Source: Tillus elongatus (Eukaryota > Arthropoda > Insecta > Coleoptera > Cleridae). Taken from it: a DNA stretch of 64,000 nt. This document shows positions 36,052 to 47,103 of the stretch, piece by piece. The notes beneath the pieces were generated by a model that had not been told where the DNA came from, did not search any database, and saw only the letters and a list, made by a program, of their open reading frames with translations. Each line of letters starts with the position of its first letter. Position 1 is the stretch's first letter. The stretch is taken from contig OZ023262.1 in assembly GCA_964006375.1 (NCBI GenBank), positions 51,979,722 through 52,043,721 of the forward strand, in the 5' to 3' direction. A program made the position numbers and the translations under genes.

Positions 36052-37570
36052 GGGACGCAGCAAGTGCGTTATGGTAGCGAATTTTCTTTAAAATATTTTT
36101 AATAGCAAATGTCTTTCTTTGATGAAAGCAGGCATCAAACTTGGTTACCTATATAGTAGAAACAATGTAACATATTTCATTGAAATAAATTTATTGTTTG
36201 AAAATATATAAACATTTTTCAAAAGTCTAGATGCAGCAAATGTGCTATGGAGGTGATTTTCCATAAAAATGTTTTTAATAGCAAATGCGAGCAGGCATCA
36301 ATCGGATTACCGGCATAGCCTATGTGGTAGAAACAATCTACTATATTTTATCAAAATTACTTATGGTTTGAAAATATACAAAAATTTTCCGAAAATAAAC
36401 TTAAATGTTGGTTTTCTATCCAACAAAGCTTACGTTAATGGCAAATTGAGTTATTGAAATTTGAAGGATTTAATGGAAATCCGGTAAATTTGCAGATTAG
36501 CACCCGAACGCTTTTCAACAAATTGTTTTCAGAAACATTACTAGGACCCCACCTGCAGGTTTCTGAAAACAGTTTTTTGAAAAACGTTCGGGAGCTAAAC
36601 TGCAAATTTACCGAAAATTTGCTACCAAAACGCACTTACTGCGTCCAGATTTTTTTCTTACAAACGCATCATATTTCGATAAAAAATGCCGAAATGCATT
36701 AACGAATTTGTTCTACGAAAATTAGTAAAAAAAATTATACACCGCTACTCACTCCTGGTCTCGTAACTTCCTTGGGGAGTGTGAACAAGAAATGTTTCTT
36801 GGGGTTTGTGGATCCAGGGTGGGGGGCTAGTCAGGTTTCTGAAAACAGTGTTTTGAAAAGCGTTCGGGAGCTAAACTGCAAATTTACCGAAAATTCGCTA
36901 CCAAAACGCACTTACTGCGTCCAGATTTTTTCTTATAAACATATCATATTTCGATAAAAAATGCATTAACAAATTTGTTAAAAAAAAATATAGACCGTTA
37001 AACCATAAACTTCACTAAACCTACAAATAAATGTCCAAAAAGCCACCAAACTTAACTAAACCGACAGCCAAAGCATCAGAGAAATGGTCTATTTGAAATT
37101 GAGATTCTGTAAATATTTTAGTAAAATGAAGGGCAATGACGGTTGAATCTGAAACTTAAGGGTTTGCAGAACACTCTTCTTGCAACATTTTCTTTTCAGA
37201 AACGTATTTGTTTTACATTCTTTGCCTAAACATTGCCAATTTTGACGTTTAATATTGCGAGTTTGACGTTTTGAGGAAAACTCCAAAATTTGTTGCTTTA
37301 ACTGCCCATAACTTCTTTGTCTTTAAAGCTAGATTTTGCTAAATTTTGGTACAGAGTTCACTCTTTATAATACAAACACGCGTACCAAATTTGGTTGCTC
37401 TTGCTTTCTTATTTCCGGAGCTATGAATTTTTTTATAAAGAAAGCACAAAATTTACCCGGAAAACCTGGTCCGATTTTCCTGGCTAATGAACTTATCCAA
37501 GCCACATGCAAAAGGAAGGTACTCTTGCCAATTTTATCAAGATCGGTCCATTATTTTTTGAGTTATCGGT

Positions 37571-37665
<95 letters not shown>

Positions 37666-37710
37666 ACAGATCTCCCCATAAGAGAATTAAAAAAAAATCG
37701 CTAAAAACCG
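36052..37710 (-). repeat. family H array, reverse orientation, with tandem module and small fold-back; TA core 37574-37662
   Basis: Opens with 'cgggacgcagcaagtgcgttatggtagcgaattttc', a second end at 36225-36260, then a 113-base fold-back (36494-36606: 'agcacccgaacgcttttc' against 'gttcgggagctaaactgc'), a module repeated at 36585 and 36861 (period about 276), internal phrases at 37.0-37.5 kb, and the TA core preceded by 'ccattattttttgagttatcggtcgg'. It closes with 'aaacacagatctccccataagagaatt...atcgctaa' at 37663-37705. Confidence 0.85.
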
Positions 37711-37769
37711 AATTTACTGTCACCAATATTCCACCCCCATATATTCAACTCATAATTTAATTTTAGCAC

Positions 37770-38185
37770 AGAATACCAAATGTTTGATGAAATTGAATGT
37801 TTTCTAATAAACAAACCCTAAAGCGATATATTACTCGAGTTTTAACGAAAAATTTTTAATTTTCACCAAATCACCCCTTGCAGCGATTTTACCCAAAAAG
37901 TGTCCGAACCGTTCGTTTGTCGCATGCTAACTGTATACCAAATTTGAAGGCAATATCTAATCGTTTCTTAAATTATCATGACTACAAACAGGCAGAAAAA
38001 AAATTCGTTCCCAGAACATGTTTTCTATATATTTTGACACTTTTTACGGCGTTTAAGCGAACAAAAATTGAAATTTTTGTCGCCAATGCCATACTTCCAC
38101 ACGTATTGACGATGTGAAAGTAATATATTTAACATTAAAAACATTTCTATGAAAATTCACTATCATAAAGCGCTTGCTGCGTTCA
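37770..38185. repeat. family B fragment and a family H end
   Basis: 37860-38130 matches 28.39-28.64 kb ('gtgtccgaaccgttcgtttgtcgcatgctaac', 'tttttgtcgccaatgccatacttccacacgtattgacgatgtg'). 38140-38185 is a family H end ('acatttctatgaaaattcactatcataaagcgcttgctgcg'). It lies only about 85 bases upstream of the host exon. Confidence 0.8.
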
Positions 38186-38269
38186 GTCTTTTTTCTACCT
38201 AATTTTACGCTTTAGTGCAATAAGTGATGAATAATTTTATCTTTTTCTAAGATATTGTGTTTGTTTCAG

Positions 38270-38480
38270 AACCTAGAAGATAAGGAAAGAAAGCAGCAAA
38301 TGCATAAAGAACAGTTAGGCAGAGATCACAGGTACCTGAGACGGAGATTAGAACAGCTGACAACCCAGCAGTATGCCCTTTCCAAGAGACGCTCACTTTC
38401 GGAATGCTCCTCCTCCACTGTATCTAGTTCGCACTCTACGGCGTCGATCTCTTCAGCGCCTTCGCCCATTTCAGAATCCG
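38270..38480 (+). CDS. exon of a MAX-partner (Mxd/Mad/MXI1-like) bHLH-zipper gene
   Basis: A 211-base exon encodes 70 residues. It opens NLEDKERKQQMHKEQLGRDH, continues RYLRRRLEQLTTQ, then SKRRSLSECSSSTVSSSHST and ends in a Ser-rich stretch. In vertebrate Mad/MXI1 proteins the end of the bHLH is followed by a zipper of the form 'LE..ER...HQLE.L.REQR.L..RLEQL' and then a 'STVSS'-like Ser-rich segment, which this matches closely in order and spacing. Such proteins dimerise with MAX on E-boxes and recruit SIN3 to repress transcription in the nucleus. The acceptor (ttgtttcag at 38261-38269) and donor (gtgagt at 38481) are near-consensus; entry phase is 0 and exit phase 1. The bHLH exon expected upstream and the C-terminal exon expected downstream were not found in the window. 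Reading frame is intact, unlike everything around it. Family is confident, the exact member is not. Confidence 0.8.
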
Positions 38481-38790
38481 GTGAGTTCGATTCTAGATCT
38501 AAGTTTCCACATGGTTGCAAAAAAATGAGTTAGCCTAATGAAAAAGAAAAAATATGGTGGAGTTCATGACTGAAAATAAGTGATATTTTATATCTACTGA
38601 CAAAGACACTTTGATTGTCAAACTACCTGCAAAATAGAGCTATAGTCTTATGAACCATTTTGTGATATATTTTATAGTAAATAAACTTTTTTTATAGTAA
38701 GCATGTGTATTCCCAAACCCTATTTCACGGTGATAGACGTGTACCACTTGAATAACCATCGTTCAGGTTTTATTATTATTGTTATTATTT
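38481..38790 (+). other. intron sequence downstream of the Mxd-like exon
   Basis: Begins with the donor gtgagttcg. No further exon is recognised up to the LINE Y 3' end at 38791, so the intron probably contains the LINE and extends well beyond it. The element insertions from 38.8 kb onward are likely intronic if the gene continues to the right. Confidence 0.5.
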
Positions 38791-38824
38791 CAACAACACA
38801 CCACGAGGGCTTACAGCCTAAATA

Positions 38825-39630
38825 CTATCGTACCGTGGGTGTCGACAAGGAGGAAAGAGGCAACTTGTTAATTCTGGACTTGAAGGTTCGTAGGTTCGGA
38901 GGAGAAGGAAAAGCATGTGCCGGCAAGGAATTCCACAACTTGGAAGTCCTCGGGACAAAAGAGCGCGCATAACAGGATGTTCTATGTCTGGTGACCTGGA
39001 CAGTAAAAGGGTGCATTCGCTCTGTTCCCCTGGCAGATCTGTTGGGGGCAGCAGGTGGAGGAACTATGGCAGAAAGCTTTTCTGAGCATTGCCCGTGCAG
39101 ATATCTACAAAAGAGAGAGAGGTCACCAACAGCACGTCGGTGGGCAAGGGATGGCAGCCTTTGGGTGAGGGTAGGGTCACTAATGAGACGTATAGCTTCT
39201 GAATGGAGTCCATGATAGCGAGTGTAGAAGCGGCAGCAGCACCCCAGATGTGGGAGCAGTATTCGAGGTTTTGCCTTATTTGTGAAGTATATAAGGTATA
39301 GAGATTAGCTGGTGAAAAGTATTTGCGAGCCCGGAAGAGGAAACCTAATTTCTTAGCAGCCGCTTCTGCAATTGATGTGACATGTTGGTGCCAATTGAGA
39401 TTTCGATCCACAGAAATGCCAACAAGTGAAAAGGACTCATTACTTTGAATAACTTGGTTATTCATTGTGATGGTTCTAGGGCTGGTGTATCTTTTATGAG
39501 AAAGAAAGCAAGACTGAGATTTGGTGGGGTTGAATTGTACAAGATTTCTACTTCCCCAGTCTAATATTTTCTGGAGATCCACGGAGACAGAACCCTCAAT
39601 GTGTCTGCGACCCTCATCTAGTTGGGCCAA
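38825..39630 (-). pseudogene. LINE Y copy A, post-RT region
   Basis: Reads ILDWGSRNLVQFNPTKSQSC, then SLVGISVDRNLNWHQHVTSI (the 'LG..ID..L.W..H' block that follows the RT palm), then RARKYFSPANLYTLYTSQIR and YCSHIWG, and in a second frame RSFVPRTSKLWNSLPAHAFP (the 'SF.PRT...WN.LP' block before the C-terminus). A frameshift near 39070 separates the two. This is the standard C-terminal architecture for Jockey/CR1-like LINEs. Confidence 0.85.
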
Positions 39631-40491
39631 AGAGACAGGCTTAGAATATTGTATATTTGAGGAACTCCTGCATTAATTGGATGTAGTTAAGAGTAATGGC
39701 CATCCACAGTAACAGAAATGCTCCGGTTGGAGAGGAAGTTTGCTGTCCAGGTACATAGTTTTGGTGGTAGGCCATAGGCCGGTAGTTTATTAATCAGCGC
39801 TGCATGCCAGACCTGGTCGAAGGCTTTGGATATGTCTAGAGCGACAATCTGAAACAGACGAGTCAGGACAGGAGCAAGTTCTGGTGCGCATTTTTTGGGA
39901 ACAATTGCTGAGATCTCGTCAAGGCCAGAGGCTTTCCTGTTATTAAGAGAAGAGAGCATCTTTCGTACCTTTTTAGTTTTGAAAATGATGTCCGTCATTT
40001 TATGCGCGACATTGGGGACTGTTGGTGGTTGAACATTTGGAGGTGGGTTAAGAGTAGAATTGCCGGCGAACAACGAAGCAAAAAGTTCAGCCTTGCCCAG
40101 GGCGGTAGAAACAATTTCATCCCCTGAGACAAGAGGTGGGAACGTGCTCTTGCAGAAATTATTCCCAATAGATTTAGCGAGAGTCCAGTAAGATTTGCTG
40201 CCCTTAGAGCTTAAGAGGACTTTGTTTTTGATGTGGTTATTAAAGGAGTTTTTTGCCTCAGAAAGAATGCGGACATAGCGGTTGCTTGCGTCGTTGAATG
40301 CTTGACGGTTTTCTTGACTGGGATTGTGTAGAAGCGTTTTGTGAGCTTTGGCCTTTTCAAGTCTGCCCTTGTCAAAAGATTTAGAGAACCAGGGCTTTTG
40401 AGTGGCTGAAGAGGTTTTCTGTGTACGTGGAATAAATAATTACATACCAGCTTGGATAATTTCGGTGACCTTTTATGGGATATATGAGGGG

Positions 40492-41379
40492 TCAGGATGA
40501 GAGAAGCAGACAGACGCCCATGGAAATGAGGAAAAGTAATCTCGCATTTCGTTCCAGTTCGCGGAGTTGTAGTGCCAAACGATACGAGGGTGTGATGTCT
40601 GTGTGACCTCGGGTTGCATTGCGCAGGAAGCGGTGACCATGCCATGGTCTGAACGACCGATGGGGGGCGGTGACTGATATTTTATAGCATTTAGGATTTG
40701 TAGTAAGAAGGAGATCCAACGGATTTGAGCTGTGTGTCTGGATGCGAGGAAAGTAAGTAGGTTGCTCAACCATATTGGCTAAAGAGTTGCTGACTGCAAA
40801 GGCCTCCACTGCCCTCCTTTGTGGATCGGTTTTTGAAGATCCTAGCCATTCCTTATTATGGACGTTGAAGTCACCAAGAATAGTGACCTCGGAGGAAGGA
40901 TATTCAGAAATTAGATGGTCGGTTTTTTCAGAAAGGTAGTCGAAGAGCTGAACAAAGTTGTTGTCAGAAGGTGACCGGTAAATGCAACAGATGAATTTAG
41001 TTGCAGCCCTGAGAGAAAGTTTTATCCATAGTATGTCTTTTCTTTCAGCTTCTAAATTGGGTAGTCTGGTGAAGGGTAGATTGCTACGGACGTATGCGCA
41101 CACGCCTCCATGCAATCTAAAGGAAGTAAGGAGCTCATACCCCGGGAAATTAAGGTGATGTGGCTGTTTTGGCACTGATTTGGGTTTCGGTGGGAGTTGG
41201 GGCCTATTAGCCTGGAGGAAATGGTGGACGGAGTTCAGGTTAGAATTTAGGCCACATATATTCGAGAAGGATATGTTGAATTTTGATGTTGGCGCCCCCT
41301 GTACACCGCTCTCCCGGAGATCCGAATGGAGGGGTATTTTACCTCCGGAATGTTTTGCACAAGGAGGAGCCATCATCAT
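40492..41379 (-). pseudogene. LINE Y copy A, apurinic-type endonuclease
   Basis: A 295-residue frame begins MMMAPPCAKHSGG. The APE-like fold is signalled by FSNICGLNSNLNSVHHFLQ near residue 37, GGVCAYVRSNLPFTRLP near 91, KFICCIYRSPSDNNF near 131, TILGDFNVHNKEWLGSS near 165 (GDFN catalytic motif) and SSNPLDLLLTTNP near 215. The catalytic 'LTET' block present in copy C at about 60.83 kb is scrambled here (QLPPKPKSVPKQ), and the frame shifts after HRSFRPWHG, where the 'SDH' block would be expected. It nicks target DNA to prime reverse transcription in intact family members; this copy cannot be functional. Confidence 0.85.
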
Positions 41380-41531
41380 TTTTGCTTATAAGGGAAACCG
41401 ACTCATACACCAGAACCGGAAACGTCCGTTGGGACTTCACCGGCCCCTTGATGCATGGGGTGGTACCTCCTCGGGCGTGTAAAATTCCACTACCACCTCC
41501 CGAAGGAAGGTTTACGTTATTGCTATTAGTA

Positions 41532-41691
<160 letters not shown>

Positions 41692-42073
41692 AACAATAAA
41701 CTACACAAACAAATGTATATACTGCAATATAAAATGTAACGGTGTAACACTAAGTTCATTATGATACTGCTAGAGTTGACGTTTGAAGGCATCAATGCTC
41801 CCCGCCGCCACCGTCTCACGGGTACCCGTGTTATTTGTCTCGTTTGCGGTGTGTATCAATCCACGCATGGTAGCTAACTATTCGGTCCTTATCAGGCACT
41901 AGACTTTAACCAGTTAAGTCGTTTCAATTCATTTTTTCATATTTAATTTTTGATTTGGATTATAACTCCAAATTTTGTGAACCAAATTATGTACTTAAAA
42001 TTCACAACAGTGGTTTATTTACACCATTTCTAGCTACATATTATAAAGTCATCAATTATAATATAGTCTTATA

Positions 42074-43897
42074 GAGTGGTTTCGAAAAGTAACGAACAAA
42101 TTCATTCTTTCTGAAATTGAGTATTTTTCGAAAAAAATCCTCTGACAGGTCCATTTTATTTTAAACAAAGACACTTTTTGGCATACGACCCATATTTGTG
42201 ACGCCATTGTTGTTCGAGATATGACGTCACCGACAATTTTTTTTAAATGGCAACCCCCAATTTCGACCACGCCATTTGAAAGAGCGTGTCATTCTACATA
42301 CACATCGTCAAAAATTATGGGTGCCTGATAGTAGCCTAGGAGACCAGGATTATTTTTTTTTATTGCTGTCAGATAAAAAGTTTAAATCGTACCTCGGTAA
42401 ATAGTTTTTTCGGTTTGTTGAGTTATCTCTTTAGTTCTTATCTTTTGTTTGTCAAAAGCAGTGTGTTTGAAGTGTTTATTGAGTAGTAACTTTTGTCTTT
42501 TTATAAAAGAATGGTTAAATTAACTGAACGAGAACGAATGGAAATTCTTTGCATGATCGGATTTGGAGACAGGATGCGCACCCAAAAAGAAGTAGTTGAA
42601 TTGTTCCACGAAACTTATCCTGATCGGAATCCCATTAGCCAAAGCATGGTAAGCAATATTGAGCCCAAATACCGTAACTTTGGGCATGTTCGTGATCTTC
42701 CTAAATCTGGTCGACCTTCAAAATTAGAAGAAGATCAACTTACTGTTTTGTTGGCAATACAGGAAAATCATCACTCAACACTTAACCGATTGGCTTCTGA
42801 TTTCAATATGGCAGCGTCCACAGTTCACAAAATTATGAAAAAAGCAAACTATCATCCTCATAAGGTATGCCTTATTCGTGAGCTATTTGAAGACGACTTT
42901 GATCGGAGAAATCAATTCTGCGAGGAAATGAAAGAACTATGCACTAATGATAATAATTTCGTAAAAAAAATACTTTTTTTCTGACGAGGCTACGTTTGTT
43001 TTGAACGGCCATGTCAATAGGCAAACCTGCCGTAATTGGGCTACCGAGAATCCCCGATGGATGATTGAGTATCAACACCACTCAACGTCCTAAGAAAGTT
43101 AATGTGTGGTGCGGCATAGTCGACGGAAGAATCCTGGTCCCTATTTCTTTGACGTTACCTTACTGGCGCAAAATAATTGGATTTTCTTCGCGACGACCTT
43201 ATTCCTGAATTAATAACTTTATATGCAGATATAGAGGAACGTGATCTTCCGGTAATCACATTTTCTTTCAACACGATGGTACACCTCCCCATTATGCAAC
43301 ACCTGTCCCTGCTTATTTATATGAGGTGTTCCCGAATCGCTGGATGGGGAGAAGGGGGCTGATTGAGTGGCCAGCTAGATCGTCAGATTTGACACCCCTA
43401 GATTGCTTCTTGTGGGGATACTAAAAAAGCAAGGTATGCGTTAATAGACCGGAGAATTAAGAAGATTTAAAAGCAAGAATTCGTTAAGAGATACATCGTA
43501 TACCTCCTGAGGTTATTGACAATGTTTAAAAGAATTTATTAATCGTCTTGGCTACTGTCAGGCAGCCAACAGTGCGCAATTTAAACATTTAGTTTAGTTG
43601 ATTTTTTCCATAATTATTATCATTAAATTTAGTATTTTGTAATTTAAAATCGTTTTTCTTCATTTTTTTGTCTAAACCTACATACTCACGCCAATGTAAT
43701 CCTGGTCGAAATTGGGGGTTGTCATTTAAAAGAAATTGTTGGAGACGTTATATCTCGAACAAAGATGACGTCAGAAATATGGGTCATATGTCACAAAGTG
43801 TCTTTGTTTAAAACAAAATCGACGTGTCAGAGGATTTTTTCGAAAAGCTCTCAATTTTAGAAATAATGAATTTGTTCGTTACTTTTCGAAAGCACTG
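42074..43897 (+). mobile_element. Tc1/mariner-superfamily DNA transposon with about 200-bp TIRs and TA duplication
   Basis: The left end GAGTGGTTTCGAAAAGTAAC and the right end, reverse complemented, CAGTGCTTTCGAAAAGTAAC are inverted repeats that stay aligned for about 210 bases ('cctctgacaggtcc', 'gtgtctttgtt', 'cgagatatgacgtc', 'caacccccaatttcgacca'). TA dinucleotides border both ends (42072-42073 and 43898-43899). It holds one transposase (42511-43597). The TIRs are much longer than the 28-30 bp of classical mariners. Confidence 0.92.
42511..43597 (+). pseudogene. DUF4817-type DDE transposase, frameshifted
   Basis: ATG at 42511 opens MVKLTERERMEILCMIGFGD, a DUF4817-like N-terminal helix-turn-helix, then NPISQSMVSNIEPKYRNFGH and RPSKLEED. 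The frame is intact for 158 residues to an eight-T run at about 42973, where a +1 slip truncates it just before the first catalytic block (SDEATFVLNGH). Later pieces in other frames read KVNVWCGIVDGR, then HDGTPPHYATPV-like text (second aspartate, about 43275-43310), SSDLTPLDCFLWGY (third, about 43384-43425) and a C-terminal 'PPEVIDNV' segment, ending at TAG 43595-43597. At least three frame shifts. All three catalytic aspartates are still readable, so decay is mostly by indels. Confidence 0.9.
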
Positions 43898-43966
43898 TAC
43901 ACATATGTATATTATAGTATAGTATAAATTATAATTAAAAGTCACAAATTCATATCTTTTAGATTT

Positions 43967-43971
<5 letters not shown>

Positions 43972-44060
<89 letters not shown>

Positions 44061-44215
44061 GCATACATACATACATACATACATACATACATACATACAT
44101 AGTTCAAACGGACCTTTGATAGAGGTTATAGGGGCCCTAGTTCGCGCTTATTTGAAAAAAAATTTCGAACGTTTCACCATTATCTCCTCTCCATTAGTGA
44201 AATGAAAATTCACTA
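43972..44215 (+). repeat. (TA)n then (CATA)n core with family H arm
   Basis: TA run 43972-44057 grades into (CATA)n at 44058-44101, followed by 'caaacggacctttgatagaggtt', 'ccctagttcgcgcttatttg', and the terminal hairpin 'cattagtgaaatgaaaattcactaaaa' at 44192-44218. Only the TA-proximal arm is present. 44219-44530 holds no recognised feature. Confidence 0.85.
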
Positions 44216-44530
44216 AAAGCTAATTTCAGTTAACATTTTTGACAAAAAATAGTAATTTACGTTACAAGTCCGAAAAATACTGTTTTTTTTTTGACGAGTC
44301 AACAAAATTCTAAGACGAGCCGTAGGCGAGTCCTGGAAGTCTGCGAGTCCAAAAAAACTGTTTTAGGACGTATTGCGTACACTATTTTTTCGGCGACCGT
44401 GTAGAATAACAAATCAATGAGACACATTTCTTTATTATATTTTTTTGTAGAACAAAATTTCGAACATTTTAATTCTTATTTGTATTAAATATTGAAATTC
44501 GAACAGAAAATAGGTACTAACAGAAACATT

Positions 44531-45677
44531 CTAATTCTTATTTATATTAATATTTATATTAAAATTCGAGCAATTGCTAATAGTGAAAGGCTTTAATTTG
44601 TTTGAAATGCTTGGTATATTTAAATGCCTTTTGTAGTCAGAACAAGAAGGTAAAGTTTCCGTTTCATATTGATTGTTTTCATCTGATAATTTTTGAATGG
44701 TATTGGCAATTTTAATTTTGTTTGTTAGTGAATCGTCTGTATATCCTTCAGCGACATTGGTAGACTTCCAGTCACCGTGTCTCTTCAAATTTGTGATGTT
44801 TCCACCATTATCAGCAAATATTGTCGCTGAAGTTCGACACATGCTATGGCCTGTGTAATTTTTAGGATTGGGTCAATTTAAAAATTCTGCAATTCTTAAT
44901 CCGAGATTCCCAAAACTGTGGATACCAACGGGCTGAATAGAACATTTTCCTTTTTTGTAATTCATGAATAATCTGTTATGTGGAGTATGGGATGGCCGTA
45001 AAGATAAATATTGCCTATACAACAGCAGGTTTTCTTGCCCAATTACAACAAAAGTTCTCTCAATATGTGTTTTACAATCTGGTATTTTCACAAGCAACAT
45101 GTCTTCTTTGTCGTTTATTAGATCAATTGACATTTTTGTTAGTTCTTCCCGTCTACACGCACCGGCTAACCCAATAATTGTTGCTACCTGAAAATGAAGC
45201 GAATTAAGTTGATACTTTTATATCCTACAATCGTAATATTTTGTTAAAATCACATTTAGCATTAGATATGTTTCATTATCTGCTTCTCTAATGAATTTGT
45301 TGATTTGCTCGCTGCTGAAGACTTCTGAGTTCTTTGCTTTATAACCAACATTCTTCCTTTTAAGATATGCGATTACCTTTGGGAAAGTGGCTATGTTTAC
45401 ATTTTTCTTCACTAAAATGGTACTTTTCAACAGAGTATATTATGCTCCACAGGGTAGAGGATTTGACAGTTTCAGATTTTTGCGCCAAGTAAGCTAAAAT
45501 TACATCCTCTGTAATAGTTTTGCATTTCTTCATATCCATCCATCTCGTGAACAAATCATAAACGTTTTCATACCTGGACTTTGATTTTTCAGGCAATAAT
45601 TGTGCTGTAGCAGCAGCTGCTGCATTGGAAATTTCGTAAGGCACATTTTCAAACTCACTAACGCTGTTGCTTTCCAT
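44531..45677 (-). pseudogene. Crypton-like tyrosine recombinase with a 66-nt intron
   Basis: From ATG 45677 the minus strand codes ENVPYEISNAAAAATAQLLP then KSRYENVYDLFTRWM (SAM-like core-binding domain). A frameshift near 45435 leads to STILVKKNVNIATFPKVIAY. At 45253-45188 a GTGATT...TTTTCAG intron joins YLMLN to VATIIGLAGACRREELTKM, whose RREEL holds the first catalytic arginine. The catalytic domain continues to GHSMCRTSATIFADNGGNIT (HxxR box), LKRHGDWKS (H-W) and VAEGYTDDS (nucleophilic Tyr). The HxxR arginine is Cys, consistent with CGT to TGT, and a TGA stop precedes NPKNYTGHS. Cryptons integrate by site-specific recombination through this enzyme. No element ends could be defined. A domesticated origin is not excluded but the lesions argue against function. 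Confidence 0.85.
45188..45253 (-). other. predicted 66-nt intron in the Crypton recombinase
   Basis: Removing this segment joins MLN and VATIIG in phase 0, restoring a continuous conserved block. The donor GTGATT is non-optimal, the acceptor TTTTCAG is good, and a TAG/TAA stop inside the segment means it must be removed for read-through. Confidence 0.6.
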
Positions 45678-45959
45678 AGTTTATTGCGACAGTTGCGACC
45701 AAAAACCATGCAAACTTTCGAAAATTAAAATGTCAACTAATTTCGTTTCAGATAGCTGTCAGTCGTTATTTAGTTGCTATGGTAATGTTCAACTGCATTT
45801 ATCAAAATCATACCTATCAAGATTTTCATATTCACAATAACAACGATGTGATTCTTCCCGGACTAGGCCGGAGAAATGCTACTTTCTCAAACAAAAGGGT
45901 TCGGGAAGTGGGTACTTCCCGGACGGTTGCCGAAAAAAAAATGTATTAGGTAATACAAG

Positions 45960-46500
45960 AGTTTGGGGTAAAGCCACTGAAAAATATGAGATAAGTCGTA
46001 AATATTGTGATCTTAAATACTTTGAGCAAACTAAAAGAATCATTGGGGTCAGATTTAAGGAACATCTGGCAGAGCTGAAACACGGTACTGCAGGCAATCC
46101 ATGCGTGGCCCAGCATATTTAGGAAAATATTCATCCCATAGATAAAGAAAAGCTGAGGCCTATCAAAAATGTTAGACAATCGGTAAAATTAGACGCTTAT
46201 GATAGTATTTGTATTTCTAAGGCCATAAACAACAAAGTTCCCGCCACGTCTGAATAGTTCACTGTTCGCACTGTCTCTTTGATAAAAAAAGACGATGAAA
46301 CCGCTTGGGATTAGGTATAACGGAATTCCGGTAATAAAAAATTTAACGTAAAAAGTTGGTTTGTTATTCTTATCTCTGGTGTGTTTATTAGATAAGAGTT
46401 GGAATTCTTCATCCTCTGATGACGCTAACTTTGTTAGTAAAACGATTGACAGAGCTTTAGAAATGTGTTGTGGTGATTTGGGTTCTCCAAATGTGCTTAT
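45960..46500 (+). pseudogene. Penelope-like endonuclease C-terminus with 3' tail
   Basis: The plus strand reads TKRIIGVRFKEHLAELKHGT then GNPCVAQHI, a stop, ENIHPIDKEKLRPIKNVRQS and KLDAYDSICISKAINN, ending at TAG 46255-46257. 'RFKEH', 'AQH' and the 'R...LDAY.SI.I' block are characteristic of the GIY-YIG nuclease tail of Penelope-like elements. About 160 bases later lies CTGATGA (46416-46422), a CTAAC/GTTAG stem and TAAAAC, a decayed hammerhead-like motif, followed by 'atgtgttgtggtgatttgggttctcc', also present in the fold-back at 20.16 kb. The element is 5'-truncated at about 45.9 kb. Confidence 0.78.
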
Positions 46501-47103
46501 CATTTAAATTTTAATTAAAATTCGCTAACACAACCCACTGGCTAGGACTTTTTTAAGCATTCCGGTGTAGCTGAAAGCATGTTTGGAAGTGAGGCTGAAC
46601 AAGTGGATGTCATGTTTTCTGGTTCGCGACGCTGCTGATCGTTCCGCCAACAGCTCAGCGCCTCAAGCGCGCCATGAGCCGTGATGCAGGGAACGCCATT
46701 ATTGAATGACTTTCATGTTATTAGTGGCAATAATTTTGTAATTGCATGTCAAATATCTAATGTATGGCGTTGGCGTATCAAAGCCCCGATAAATCATACA
46801 CCCGATAATTATTCTATATCTGCAATGTGACTCTGGGGTAATTACTCCGGTACTCGACTTGGAATTTATTACTTTCGACGTAGGTAACTCACTCCCCACT
46901 ATCCGTGTCATTATATTATGGTGTGTAGATGTTCTAATTATATTCACGGTTTACTCAAAATAACAGTTAATTAACATAAACGCATTTAAAACTTTCATAT
47001 AACACTCTCACCTCCGTACCGACAAAATTTAATGATTTATGCTTACTTTAAAATTCTACTAGACAGGATACCCATGAGATTTCTATTTTTTTAATATATA
47101 TTT
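46501..47103. other. unassigned stretch
   Basis: 46510-46560 carries a faint family H end ('aaaattcgctaacacaacccactggc'). The rest has no element landmark, no frame of interest and no match elsewhere in the window, so it may be single-copy DNA. Confidence 0.4.

Larger units (their letters stand above)
38791..41482 (-). mobile_element. LINE Y, copy A (APE-type LINE, internally deleted)
   Basis: A minus-strand retrotransposon with identifiable ends. The 5' end (41482, CACGCCCGAGGAGGTACCAC) is shared with copy C, and the 3' end (38791, ...CCTCGTGGTGTGTTGTTG) is shared with copies B and C and is followed by an (AAT)n-like tail (38769-38790). Order: endonuclease 41379-40770, linker 40770-40080, RT pieces 40073-39687, post-RT region 39630-38825. 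The RT has lost the stretch between TRLFQ and IVALDISKAFD and also everything from motif B through the YADD box. Clade (CR1/Jockey-like) is inferred from general architecture. Confidence 0.88.

Noticed and set aside
38326..38520. Acidic 64-residue frame antisense to the Mxd-like exon
   Set aside because: It is a shadow of the exon: Ser/Arg codons read backwards give Glu/Ser-rich text. No splice or start support.
41180..41482. Plus-strand frame over the LINE Y 5' region, repeated at 60806-61081
   Set aside because: Shared only because LINE Y itself is shared. It is antisense to the endonuclease.
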